Origin: Cytophagales bacterium
Lineage (GTDB): Bacteria; Bacteroidota; Bacteroidia; Cytophagales; Cyclobacteriaceae
Assembly: GCA_013298505.1 (NCBI GenBank)
Contig: JAAFHY010000027.1
Coordinates: forward strand, 1 to 36,025
DNA: 36,025 bases
Reading direction: 5' to 3'
The position numbers and the translations under genes were made by a program. Under the pieces are notes generated by a model. That model worked only from the letters and a program-made list of their open reading frames with translations. It had not been told where the DNA came from and did not search any database. Shown in pieces: positions 1 through 7,947 of this stretch. Every line of letters starts with the position of its first letter. Within the stretch, counting starts at the first letter, position 1.

Positions 1-231
1 CCCGTCAGAAGTTTGCAATGTCTTGCTGCCCTTGCCGTTTTTACGGTTGCCCTCTTTGCGCTCATCAACGTCAAGGTGCGCATCAAGCTCACCTTCGAGA
101 GCGGCTTCCAAAAAACTCTTGAGCATAGGAGCAAATGCTCCATCTTTGCCGTACAACGATTTGCCCGAGCGAAACTGCTCTAGGGCTTTCTTCTTGATGT
201 GTTCTAAATTGAATTGTTCTTGCTCTTTCAT
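1..231 (-). CDS. IS256-family (Mutator-type) transposase, N-terminal 77 codons, cut by the window edge
   Basis: Read on the minus strand from an ATG at 231-229, the product starts MKEQEQFNLEHIKKKALEQF and continues with SGKSLYGKDGAFAPMLKSFL, EAALEGELDAHL and NRKNGKGSKT. This succession is the typical N-terminus of IS256/Mutator transposases of Bacteroidota, upstream of the DDE catalytic domain. The frame stays open to base 1, so the gene continues outside the window and nothing shows whether it is intact. The catalytic residues are not visible. The family call rests on recognition of the N-terminal pattern. The other open frames over this stretch look like shadows. Confidence 0.88.
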   Translation of the reverse strand, partial: MKEQEQFNLEHIKKKALEQFRSGKSLYGKDGAFAPMLKSFLEAALEGELDAHLDVDERKEGNRKNGKGSKTLQTSDG

Positions 232-285
232 TAGGTATCAAAGTTAAGGTTTGTCCTACTTTGACACAGTTCAGTTTACACTCTT
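1..285 (-). mobile_element. End of an IS256-family insertion sequence
   Basis: The left edge holds the 5' part of an IS256-type transposase gene and the non-coding end of the element. The probable terminal inverted repeat lies near 248-285 and reads on the minus strand GAGTGTAAACTGAACTGTGT followed by CAAAGTAGGACAAACC. The GTGTAAAC-type end is common in IS256-like elements. The outer boundary is estimated at about 284, some 16 bp beyond the stop codon of the neighbouring oxidoreductase gene. The other end and the target duplication lie outside the window, so the boundary is approximate. Confidence 0.75.
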
Positions 286-300
286 GTATCTTTTTTCGTT

Positions 301-1737
301 TTATAAACTCCACCCGCTCCGATACTCATTTCGCACATAAACGTTCGCCTCTTCATAGTTGATGATCTTCATGTTCTTAGCATCCCAAAGCAATTTTTTT
401 CTTCCAGGATAGGTATAGCCTTTTCCATCTGCATTTATTTTGCGCTGATTGTAGCTGCGGATAGCCAGATTACCCATTAGAATTGCCTCAGTAAGCGGCC
501 CTGCATAATCAAAGCCAGAACTTAATTCTATTTGTCCATAACCTTTTATACAAGCATCCACCCACTGCGTGTAGTGGCCTTCTTCATTGCCTTCTACGCG
601 GGCAAGTTTCGGCTTTGGCATGGTTACTTCTTTCATGCGTTTGGTGGGTAGCAGAGTAGGGTTCAATCCATAACAGCTTGCCATTAGTTTGCCTTTAGTG
701 CCTTCTAAAATGATTCCATTGCTGCCATCACCCATTTGTTCGTTGGGCAGTAACTCTTCGGGGCGCTCAGGTAATAATCCACCATCAAGCCAAGTCAATT
801 TAATATCACCTTTTCCGTCCGTCTTCGGAAACTTAAAATGAATGATGGATGATGAAGGTGCGCAATCGAAATAATTTGCTTCTTTAAAAATACCTTCCCA
901 ATTGGTAGTAGTGCTGCATTCAACTTCGGTGGCAAAATCAACTGGCAAAATTCTAAAGAAAGGATCGAGAATATGGCATGCCATATCGCCCAACGCGCCA
1001 GTTCCAAACTGCCACCAGCCTCGCCAGTTAAACGGCACGTAAGCAGGATTGAAGTCGATTAATTTTGAAGGCCCCAGCCACAGATCCCAATCCAGTTCTT
1101 TGGGCACTTCGTGCTTGCCACTAGGTGTCGCTATGCCTTGTGGCCATACTGGGCGGTTGGTCCACGCAACGGCACTCTTTACTTTGCCGATCATTCCAGC
1201 ATCTACCATCTCTTTCATTTTGCGCACATCGCTATGCGAAGAAAATTGATTGCCCATTTGGGTAACCACTTTATATTTTCGAGCAGCCTCGGTCAACATG
1301 CGTGCTTCGTGTATGGTGTGTGTCAATGGCTTTTGCACGTACACATGTTTGCCTCGCTGAATAGCAGCCATCGTAGCAACGGCATGTGTGTGATCGGGCG
1401 TTGATACCACCACGGCATCTATGCCTTTTTCTTTATCCAGCATCTCGCGGAAGTCGCGGTAGTATTTTGCATCTGGAAAATTTTTCCGCGACTCCACCGC
1501 CATCCGGTCGTCTACATCGCACAATAAGGTAATCTTAGCTTTTGTATTTTTGGCAATGCTGGTAAGGTCACTCGTACCTTTGCCACCTGCACCAATGCCA
1601 GCAATATAAAGTGTATCGCTCGGGGCAACATAGCCATTTCCACCCAACACATGGCGGGGTAGTATAGTAAATGCTGCACCAGCTAACCCCAATGTTTTTA
1701 AAAAATCTCTGCGGCTTTGATTTGAAGTGTTGCTCAT
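301..1737 (-). CDS. Gfo/Idh/MocA family oxidoreductase with Tat signal
   Basis: This 478-residue protein is an NAD(P)-dependent dehydrogenase of the Gfo/Idh/MocA superfamily. It begins with a twin-arginine signal (SRRDFLK, residues 8-14, followed by a hydrophobic stretch), so it is probably exported folded with its cofactor. A Rossmann glycine-rich loop (GIGAGGKG, 47-54) follows. The family 'KP' motif appears as QKP (135-137), with STPDHTHA just before it. The catalytic-type G-x-x-x-D-x-x-x-H pattern has D251 and H255. It is the last gene of a minus-strand set behind a GMC oxidoreductase and a subunit-3 protein. In Bacteroidota, such enzymes act on sugars, inositols and 3-keto-glycosides; the substrate here cannot be read from sequence. 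An IS256-type element ends about 16 bp beyond its stop. Confidence 0.9.
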   Translation of the reverse strand: MSNTSNQSRRDFLKTLGLAGAAFTILPRHVLGGNGYVAPSDTLYIAGIGAGGKGTSDLTSIAKNTKAKITLLCDVDDRMAVESRKNFPDAKYYRDFREMLDKEKGIDAVVVSTPDHTHAVATMAAIQRGKHVYVQKPLTHTIHEARMLTEAARKYKVVTQMGNQFSSHSDVRKMKEMVDAGMIGKVKSAVAWTNRPVWPQGIATPSGKHEVPKELDWDLWLGPSKLIDFNPAYVPFNWRGWWQFGTGALGDMACHILDPFFRILPVDFATEVECSTTTNWEGIFKEANYFDCAPSSSIIHFKFPKTDGKGDIKLTWLDGGLLPERPEELLPNEQMGDGSNGIILEGTKGKLMASCYGLNPTLLPTKRMKEVTMPKPKLARVEGNEEGHYTQWVDACIKGYGQIELSSGFDYAGPLTEAILMGNLAIRSYNQRKINADGKGYTYPGRKKLLWDAKNMKIINYEEANVYVRNEYRSGWSL

Positions 1738-1748
1738 GATTTCAATTT

Positions 1749-1838
1749 AAGATGTGACATTTACGATTTATGATTTTCGATTACGAATCTTTTAGCTCCT
1801 GACTTCTATATTCTAACTTCTAACTTCTATCTTCTAAT
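1749..1838. repeat. Word-like low-complexity intergenic repeat (copy A)
   Basis: The spacer between two minus-strand genes reads on the plus strand as GATGTGACATTTACGATTTA-type words, followed by tandem variants of CTTCTAA (GACTTCT, ATTCTAACTTC, TAACTTCTATC). Bases 1803-1828 match 15427-15452 over 26 nt with a single mismatch. The tract runs almost to the stop codon at 1842. No stem with a T-run was seen, so it does not look like a terminator. Confidence 0.7.
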
Positions 1839-1841
1839 TCC

Positions 1842-2498
1842 CTACTCAAACTTCACACTCTCTGCCAATGTGCGCTCATCGTATTTCACTCCGTACTGAT
1901 CTAGTACATCTTGAGGCACACCATCCCATTGATTGACTTTGTTGCCCATGTAGCCAATGTCTGCCAACCCAATTTTGCTGGTATAAAAACCAGTGGCCGT
2001 TAAATCGCGCAGCAAATTAAAAAACGCAACGCCTTGGCTCATTTCAGGTTTGGCTCTTTCGGGGAAGGCGATTTCGTCCACCATTTCTATTTGTTGTGCA
2101 GATGAGCAATCGGTAAACTGCTTTGCATATCGCTTCACGCATTGTAAGTCAAGCCATTTCAATCCGCCCCGCATGGGTAATTGATGACGTGGCATATCCT
2201 TCACAATAAAATCAATGAAAGCGGGTACCTCAGCCTCGGTGGCACTACCTGATATGTCATCCTTCGGAATGATAATATCAACCAATAGGGTGATGGCGGC
2301 CAATTCATGCTCATCTAAAAATTTCTCTGCCGAAACTTTTTTGAAATGCTCTACTTCATTTGGCTGGCGATCATGCCCTCCATTGATTTTTGTCAAATCG
2401 GGTGCTTCCTCTTTTTTTTCAGGAGCGCATCCTTGCAATAATACACCGGTTGCTAAGGTGCCGACTGCCAGGGTTTTTAAGTATTTTCTTCTGTCCAT
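1842..2498 (-). CDS. Gluconate 2-dehydrogenase subunit 3 family Tat-lipoprotein
   Basis: The 218-residue product resembles the small subunit (gluconate 2-dehydrogenase subunit 3 family) that pairs with FAD-dependent GMC sugar dehydrogenases. The N-terminus has twin arginines (MDRRKYLKTL, R3-R4), a hydrophobic core and a lipobox ending LLQGC (C24), so it is predicted to be Tat-exported and lipid-anchored. In characterised relatives, the small subunit carries the only Tat signal and takes the GMC subunit across the membrane with it. Here the partner immediately upstream (GMC, 2571-4310) has no signal of its own, which fits that arrangement. Membrane side and partner are inferred. No cytochrome c subunit is present nearby. 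Confidence 0.85.
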   Translation of the reverse strand: MDRRKYLKTLAVGTLATGVLLQGCAPEKKEEAPDLTKINGGHDRQPNEVEHFKKVSAEKFLDEHELAAITLLVDIIIPKDDISGSATEAEVPAFIDFIVKDMPRHQLPMRGGLKWLDLQCVKRYAKQFTDCSSAQQIEMVDEIAFPERAKPEMSQGVAFFNLLRDLTATGFYTSKIGLADIGYMGNKVNQWDGVPQDVLDQYGVKYDERTLAESVKFE

Positions 2499-2570
2499 TA
2501 TGCTCGTTGTTAGTTATTCGTTTTTTGTTGTTCGACCGGCTACGACTAACCAATAACGAACAACGATCAA
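2499..2570. repeat. Intergenic inverted and tandem word repeat (copy E)
   Basis: The 72-base spacer between the GMC gene and the subunit-3 gene contains arms TCGTTGTTAGTTATT (2504-2518) and AATAACGAACAACGA (2552-2566). These are complementary over 15 nt with one mismatch, enclosing about 33 nt. Further GTTGTTCG words lie inside. The spacer is almost entirely composed of variants of GTTGTTAG/GTTATTCG. It may fold in RNA between two genes that otherwise look like one transcription unit. Confidence 0.6.
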
Positions 2571-4310
2571 CTAAATATTCTGTTTCTTCATCTCATCAAT
2601 AATATACTCACTCGCCCGCATCGACAACGCAAGTATCGTCCACGTAGGGTTTTTGTCGGCTTGCGAAACAAACGGGCCGCCATCTACCACAAAAAGATTT
2701 TTGCAATCGTGCGCTTGGTTAAACGAGTTTAATGCCGATTTCTTTTTGTCGTTGCCCATGCGCACTGTGCCTACCTCATGAATAATCCGTCCAGGCGTTT
2801 CCAAACCATAGTTATCTTCTGCTCCATTAATTCCCCATGTAATGTCGCCACCCATTTTGTGAATGATCTCTTGAAATGTATCCTGCATATGCTTGGCTTG
2901 CTTGATTTCATAGTCGCTCCATTTGTAATGAAAGCGTAACACAGGTATTCCATACTTGTCAACTACGTTAGGATCAATCTCACAGTAGTTATCTTCTCGG
3001 GCAATTGCTTCACCGCGCCCGGCCATCCCAAAGCTCGCTCCATAGTAATAGCGGTAATCCGCTTTCAACGATGCACCATAACCTCCTGCTGGTTTCATTT
3101 TTCCGTCAGCCCCAGGATATTTTCCGTTTAGATGTTGAATGCCACCACCAAATCCATAGCTAGGCATTCCCATTCCACCCCAGTATTCAATATGGTAGCC
3201 GCGAGGGAAATTCAATTTTTTATTATCCAACCACCAAGGTGAATATAAATGTAAGCCACCTACGCCATCTTCGTTGTAGCGTTTTCTATTAAAAAGTTTC
3301 GGAAGCACACCACCCATTGCCACGCCAGTAGAATCATGCAAGTATTTTCCAACCACATTACTTGCGTTGGCTAATCCATTTGGGTGTGAGGCAGATTTTG
3401 AGTTAAGCAATAAGCGCGCTGACTCGCCAGCGCTAGCTGCCAATACAACTATGCGTGCACTGAGTTGGTATTCTTGCAGGTCGTCTTTACTCACATACGA
3501 TATACCCGTTGCTTCCCCTTTTTCGTTGGTTAAAACTTCGCGCGCCATGGCGTTGGCGATCACATCTACATTACCAGTTTTAACGGCTGGGTTTACTAAC
3601 ACAGATGAGGATGAAAAATCGCCATGCACGGTACAGCCTCTGTTGCATTGCGAGCAATAGAAACACACGCCACGATCTTCATTAATTTTTTTGGTGAGAA
3701 TAGATAGGCGAGAGGGAATGACTTTAATACCTAGGGAAGTAGCAGCATCTTTTACAAATAGTTCGTGTAAGCGGGGCTTTGGTGGAGGAAGAAAAATCCC
3801 ATCGGGTTCATTGTAAATTCCTTCTTTCGTGCCAAACACGCCAATGAGTTTATCTACTTTATCATAATAGGGAGCCACGTCATTATAACCGATGGGCCAA
3901 TCTTCGCCCAAGCCATCAATACTTTTATGTTTGAAATCGTTGGGGCCAAAGCGCAATGAAATCCTTCCCCAGTGGTTGGTGCGCCCGCCCAACATGCGCG
4001 ATCGAAACCAATCGAATTGGGTGCCATTTTTTTGTGTGTACGGTTCTCCTTCCAACTCCCACCCGCCATAGGCTGCATCAAAATCCCCGAAAGGGCGGAA
4101 ACTTGTTCCGGCACCTCTACGTGGCGACTCGTACGGAAATTTTAATTGAGTTACGTTTTTGGCTGGATCATACAGAGGCCCCGCTTCTAGCAAAGCAACT
4201 TTTACACCTGCATTGGCTAGAACATACGCGGCCATTCCACCACCTGCACCCGAGCCAATGATTACTACATCGTAGGTTTTGGGATTTTTTTTGATTTGAA
4301 AATCAGGCAT
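2571..4310 (-). CDS. GMC oxidoreductase (FAD sugar/glycoside dehydrogenase large subunit)
   Basis: This 579-residue flavoenzyme has the FAD-binding motif GSGAGGG (19-25) followed by LLEAGP (40-45), and a C-terminal GMC catalytic pair H511 (HEVGTVRMG) and N554 (NPTWTI). A CX2CX2CX3C cluster (C216, C219, C222, C226) sits between the FAD and substrate parts. Comparable cysteines bind an Fe-S cluster in FAD-dependent glucose/fructose-type dehydrogenases that pass electrons to a cytochrome. The protein has no signal peptide, but the next gene encodes a Tat-signalled small subunit, so hitch-hiker export is likely. It oxidises a sugar or glycoside alcohol by family inference; the exact substrate and electron acceptor are unknown. 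It is the first gene of a three-gene minus-strand set. Confidence 0.9.
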   Translation of the reverse strand: MPDFQIKKNPKTYDVVIIGSGAGGGMAAYVLANAGVKVALLEAGPLYDPAKNVTQLKFPYESPRRGAGTSFRPFGDFDAAYGGWELEGEPYTQKNGTQFDWFRSRMLGGRTNHWGRISLRFGPNDFKHKSIDGLGEDWPIGYNDVAPYYDKVDKLIGVFGTKEGIYNEPDGIFLPPPKPRLHELFVKDAATSLGIKVIPSRLSILTKKINEDRGVCFYCSQCNRGCTVHGDFSSSSVLVNPAVKTGNVDVIANAMAREVLTNEKGEATGISYVSKDDLQEYQLSARIVVLAASAGESARLLLNSKSASHPNGLANASNVVGKYLHDSTGVAMGGVLPKLFNRKRYNEDGVGGLHLYSPWWLDNKKLNFPRGYHIEYWGGMGMPSYGFGGGIQHLNGKYPGADGKMKPAGGYGASLKADYRYYYGASFGMAGRGEAIAREDNYCEIDPNVVDKYGIPVLRFHYKWSDYEIKQAKHMQDTFQEIIHKMGGDITWGINGAEDNYGLETPGRIIHEVGTVRMGNDKKKSALNSFNQAHDCKNLFVVDGGPFVSQADKNPTWTILALSMRASEYIIDEMKKQNI

Positions 4311-4473
4311 TCGTTTTTAGATCAATTGAAGTGATTAAAAATAGGAATGAATTGGTGGTTTAGCAAACCGCTGGTGTAAGTTTATTTTATCCTGCAAAGG
4401 GAAATTAACAATACGCTAAATGAAAGAAATCGATAACGTCTCCATAGCAAATTGCTATTTAGCTCCACATGCG

Positions 4474-4507
4474 TTTGCAATAAGAATACTTCGGATTGGT
4501 ATATTTG
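4474..4507 (+). promoter_or_regulatory. Putative Bacteroidota-type promoter of the S9 peptidase gene
   Basis: TTTG at 4474-4477 is followed after 22 nt by TATATTTG at 4500-4507, an exact match to the Bacteroidota -7 consensus TAnnTTTG. Predicted transcription would begin just upstream of the ATG at 4528. This argues against the longer frame opening at 4420, which would span the promoter. Confidence 0.5.
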
Positions 4508-4527
4508 TTATACTTAATTCATCAACA

Positions 4528-6570
4528 ATGAAAAAGCTTTTTCTACTCCTTTTCCTATCTGCTGTTGAGCCGTGTTGCGCGCAAACGTTGCTAGAGCAAT
4601 TCTTAACGGCACCCACCGAGTCAGGTTTTGCATCATCGAAAGATGGGAAGAATATTGGTTGGGTGATCAATGATCGGGGCAAGCGAAATATTGTCGTAAA
4701 AACCGGAACAGACCTTCCGCGGTTTGTTACAGACTATCCAGCGGATGATGGGCAAGAGATTTCGCAACTCGTCTTTTCACCGAACGGACTCAAAATTTTG
4801 TTTGTGCGTGGAGGAGCATCTAACCGTGCGGGACAAAACCCTAATCCATCTAGCATTAGCGAAGGAGTTGAGCAGGCGATCTACTTCAAAGATATTGGCA
4901 ATAAAAGTGCACCTTCAAAAATTGTATCGGGCAATAGTCCGTTGTTTTTTCGTGATGGATTGAAGTTTTTGTTTTCGAAAGGAGGTCAGATTTTTGAATC
5001 GACATTAGAGATAAACGCAGAGCCTAAGCCTTTTTTTTTGGCAAGAGGGTATAACAGTCGCCCTCTCTTTTCTCCTAACGGAAATGATGTGTTGTTCACC
5101 AGCGATCGTGGTGATCACAGCTTTGTGGGCATCTACAGTTTGATTTCAAAAACGATAAAATGGATTGCCCCTGATGTAACTTTTGATCAACTCCCTGTGT
5201 GGTCTCCCGATGGCAAGAGTGTTGCGTTTATTCGTATGCCGGGCAGCAAAATAGGTGAACTTGAAAACTTTACCATTGGCTTACCTTTTAGCCTAGTGGT
5301 AGCTGAAATTGAATCGGGTATAACCAAAGTGATTTGGAAATCGCCAACATCAGATGGCGGATTTGCACAGAGCTATTCAACTAACCCTATCACCTGGACA
5401 ACTACAAATCGCATCTTGTTTCATTCCGAACACACAGGATGGAACCATGTTTTCTCAATAAATCCTGATGGCAGCGATCTGAAGGACATCACACCTGGCG
5501 ATGGAGAAGTCGAGAGTTTCGTGGTTGATGCTTCTGGGCAAAACATCTATTTCGATGGCAATCACGAAGACGTTAACAGGCGACATATCTGGAAGTCATC
5601 GGTAGTGAATGGAAACCCGAGCGCGGTAACTAACGGAGAGGGGATTGAAATGTATCCGATGCTCGCTGGCAGCGATGTGTATTGCCTTCGTTCTTCATTT
5701 AATTCGCCTAAAGCAGTGGCTCGAGTCGAAGAATCGAAAAAAATGACTGCACAATTATTCCCACAAAAACTTGTGGCTTTCAATTCATCATTATTTGTGA
5801 AGCCAGAGGCGGTAACGTTCAAAGCTCCAGATGGCACAGTTATTCACGGGCAACTTTTCATTAACAGAACCATTGCGATTAAAAGACCGGGCGTTGTTTA
5901 TATGCACGGAGGTCCCACACGTCAAATGTTACTCGGCTTTCACTACAGCGATTATTATAGCAACTGCTATGCGTTCAATCAGCTTCTGGCAAATCAGGGT
6001 TATGCTGTTTTAGCAGTCAATTTTAGAAATGGAATTGGGTATGGTCGTGACTTTAGGATGACAAAAAACCAAGGACCACGAGGTGCCACTGAATACCAAG
6101 ATGTAGTGGCAGCTTCCAAGTTTTTGCAGAGCATGCCAGAAGTAGATGCTGCAAAGATTGGGTTATGGGGTGGTTCGTATGGTGGTTACCTTACTGCGAT
6201 GGGGCTGACGCGGAATCCAGAAATTTTCAAAGCAGGTGTTGATTTACATGGTGTGCACGATTGGTCTTTTGATGGGCAAGATGCAACTAATAGCTGGGGA
6301 TTGTTGAAATCAGAATCAGAGCTGGCTAAAAAGTCATCTCCAGTGGCAGATCTTTCTAAATGGATAGCGCCTGTCTTGATGGTTCATGGTGACGATGATC
6401 GTAATGTAAATTTTCAGCAGACTATTGATTTGGTGGAAAGATTGAGAGCTAAGAACGTGCCTGTTGAGTTGCTCGTCCTGCCCGATGAGGTACATGGGTT
6501 CTTGCGCTACGAAAGCTGGTCACGAATTTTTACTGCGGCCAAAGACTTTTTTGATAGGAAGCTGAAATGA
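4528..6570 (+). CDS. Secreted S9 family (prolyl oligopeptidase-type) serine peptidase
   Basis: The 680-residue product starts with a signal peptide (MKKLFLLLFLSAVEPCCAQ). A TolB/WD40-like beta-propeller follows, with repeated 'SPNG/SPDG' blades (LVFSPNG, PLFSPNGNDV, VWSPDGKSV). The C-terminal alpha/beta hydrolase has nucleophile S550 in GGSYGG, D624 in HGDDD and H656 in DEVHG. This is the classical S9 architecture, cleaving short peptides after Pro or other residues, probably in the periplasm. The start is set at 4528 rather than 4420 because the signal peptide begins there and a promoter lies just upstream. The stop overlaps the sirtuin start (ATGA), so the two are probably co-translated. 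Confidence 0.92.
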   Translation: MKKLFLLLFLSAVEPCCAQTLLEQFLTAPTESGFASSKDGKNIGWVINDRGKRNIVVKTGTDLPRFVTDYPADDGQEISQLVFSPNGLKILFVRGGASNRAGQNPNPSSISEGVEQAIYFKDIGNKSAPSKIVSGNSPLFFRDGLKFLFSKGGQIFESTLEINAEPKPFFLARGYNSRPLFSPNGNDVLFTSDRGDHSFVGIYSLISKTIKWIAPDVTFDQLPVWSPDGKSVAFIRMPGSKIGELENFTIGLPFSLVVAEIESGITKVIWKSPTSDGGFAQSYSTNPITWTTTNRILFHSEHTGWNHVFSINPDGSDLKDITPGDGEVESFVVDASGQNIYFDGNHEDVNRRHIWKSSVVNGNPSAVTNGEGIEMYPMLAGSDVYCLRSSFNSPKAVARVEESKKMTAQLFPQKLVAFNSSLFVKPEAVTFKAPDGTVIHGQLFINRTIAIKRPGVVYMHGGPTRQMLLGFHYSDYYSNCYAFNQLLANQGYAVLAVNFRNGIGYGRDFRMTKNQGPRGATEYQDVVAASKFLQSMPEVDAAKIGLWGGSYGGYLTAMGLTRNPEIFKAGVDLHGVHDWSFDGQDATNSWGLLKSESELAKKSSPVADLSKWIAPVLMVHGDDDRNVNFQQTIDLVERLRAKNVPVELLVLPDEVHGFLRYESWSRIFTAAKDFFDRKLK

Positions 6571-7265
6571 GCAAAAAGAAGTTGGTTGCCCTTACTGGTG
6601 CAGGCATCAGTGCCGAAAGCGGCATCGCCACCTTTCGTGATTCCGGTGGGCTTTGGGAGGGACACAAGGTAGAAGACGTAGCAACGCCCGAAGGATGGGA
6701 GAGGAACCCGAAGCTTGTCCTTGACTTCTACAACGAACGCAGAAAGAAGGCACTTGAATCAAAACCAAATCGTGGCCATGAGATTCTAGTGGAATTAGAG
6801 AAACAATTTGACGTAACCATCATCACCCAAAACGTAGACGACCTGCATGAGCGAGTCGGCTCAACCAACGTCATCCATCTCCACGGTAAGTTGTTTGAAT
6901 CACGCAGCACTATAAACCCTTCATTAATTTACCCGATTGAAGGTTGGGAATTGAAGCTAGGCGACTTGTGTGAGCAAGGGTCGCAACTGAGGCCCAACAT
7001 TGTTTGGTTTGGTGAGGCCGTGCCCATGATTGAAGTGGCTTCCATCATCGCTAGCACTGCAGATATTTTTTTAGTAGTGGGCACTTCGCTACTCGTATAC
7101 CCAGCCGCTGGGCTCATCGATTATGTACCGGATCGTGTAAAGAAGTTTGTGATCGACCCACAGAAGCCTGATATACTTCACGTGCCCAACATCGAGTTCA
7201 TTACCGAAAAAGGGAGCGTGGGGCTGGCTAAGCTTAAAAGTAAATTAGGTCTTAGTTTTTCGTAA
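6567..7265 (+). CDS. Sir2 family NAD-dependent protein deacylase lacking the zinc cysteines
   Basis: A class III-type sirtuin of 232 residues. The NAD loop is GAGISAESGIATFRD (11-25), TQNVD lies at 87-91 and the catalytic His is H106 (HLHG). Y55 and R58 in FYNERR match the acyl-pocket Tyr/Arg of CobB/SIRT5-type enzymes that prefer succinyl or malonyl lysine. The region that normally holds four zinc cysteines (about 110-140) has only C135, so the structural zinc site is absent; related Bacteroidota proteins look the same. It overlaps the upstream peptidase by 4 bp (ATGA) and its 3' end overlaps the convergent thioredoxin gene by 14 bp. Cytoplasmic lysine deacylation is inferred from family. 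Confidence 0.88.
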   Translation: MSKKKLVALTGAGISAESGIATFRDSGGLWEGHKVEDVATPEGWERNPKLVLDFYNERRKKALESKPNRGHEILVELEKQFDVTIITQNVDDLHERVGSTNVIHLHGKLFESRSTINPSLIYPIEGWELKLGDLCEQGSQLRPNIVWFGEAVPMIEVASIIASTADIFLVVGTSLLVYPAAGLIDYVPDRVKKFVIDPQKPDILHVPNIEFITEKGSVGLAKLKSKLGLSFS

Positions 7266-7833
7266 GCCCGATTAAAAACTTTCTGAATTTAGACGTATCA
7301 AAATTTGTGGTGCCCACTTCTTTGGCCACAATTTTACCTTGCTTGTTGATCACGAAAGTTGTAGGAATGCTAGGTACGCTCAACTGCTCCGTCAAATAGC
7401 CCGAGGGCATATAAACAGGGAAGGTATATTGCTTGTCGGTAATGTATTTTATCACCTTGGGTTGTTGTAAATCTTTATCCAGAGAGAGCATCACAAAAAC
7501 GATACTGTCGTTGGCTACAGAAGAATAGAGACTTTGTATGGTTGGCATTTCGGCCTTGCAAGGACCGCACCACGTAGCCCATAAGTTCAAGAATATTACT
7601 TTGCCTTTAAATTGCTCAAACTCAAACTTGGTGCCTTTTAAATCCTTTATCTGAAACCGGAAATCAAAATCAATTGGTTCTTTTTTATCGGTACTAGCAT
7701 CTAATAACCCAGTTTCGATGGCTGCCGACTGAGATAGGTAAGTAAAATTGGTTAGCAAACCCGTCACCTTTAACACAAAAATGATAGCAAATGCCCCTGC
7801 ACAAATAATTACGAGCTCTTTAATTACTTTCAT
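7252..7833 (-). CDS. Membrane-anchored TlpA/ResA-like thioredoxin-fold protein
   Basis: 193 residues with one N-terminal hydrophobic segment (about residues 6-26, uncleaved anchor or signal) and a periplasmic thioredoxin domain. The redox motif WCGPC gives C89 and C92 after NLWATW, and the cis-proline is P157 in SIPTTF. This is the TlpA/ResA pattern, which reduces periplasmic disulphides, often for cytochrome maturation or the oxidative stress response. No cytochrome maturation gene is next to it, so the client is unknown. The last 14 bases of the coding region overlap the end of the convergent sirtuin gene, leaving no room for a terminator between them. Confidence 0.88.
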   Translation of the reverse strand: MKVIKELVIICAGAFAIIFVLKVTGLLTNFTYLSQSAAIETGLLDASTDKKEPIDFDFRFQIKDLKGTKFEFEQFKGKVIFLNLWATWCGPCKAEMPTIQSLYSSVANDSIVFVMLSLDKDLQQPKVIKYITDKQYTFPVYMPSGYLTEQLSVPSIPTTFVINKQGKIVAKEVGTTNFDTSKFRKFLIGLTKN

Positions 7834-7947
7834 CTATCACAATTTAATATTGAGGCTATATAAACGGCCTTTTCATTTTGGCTTAGTTATTGAAAGATTT
7901 TTAGCAAATGTCTATAATTTGATAACTTCGACCAATTAAAAATTGAA

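Noticed and set aside
1738-1841. Terminator between the Gfo/Idh/MocA and subunit-3 genes
   Set aside because: No stem with a T-run; the spacer is explained by word repeats.
4420-4527. Longer start of the S9 peptidase at 4420
   Set aside because: It hides a normal signal peptide and would span the promoter at 4474-4507.
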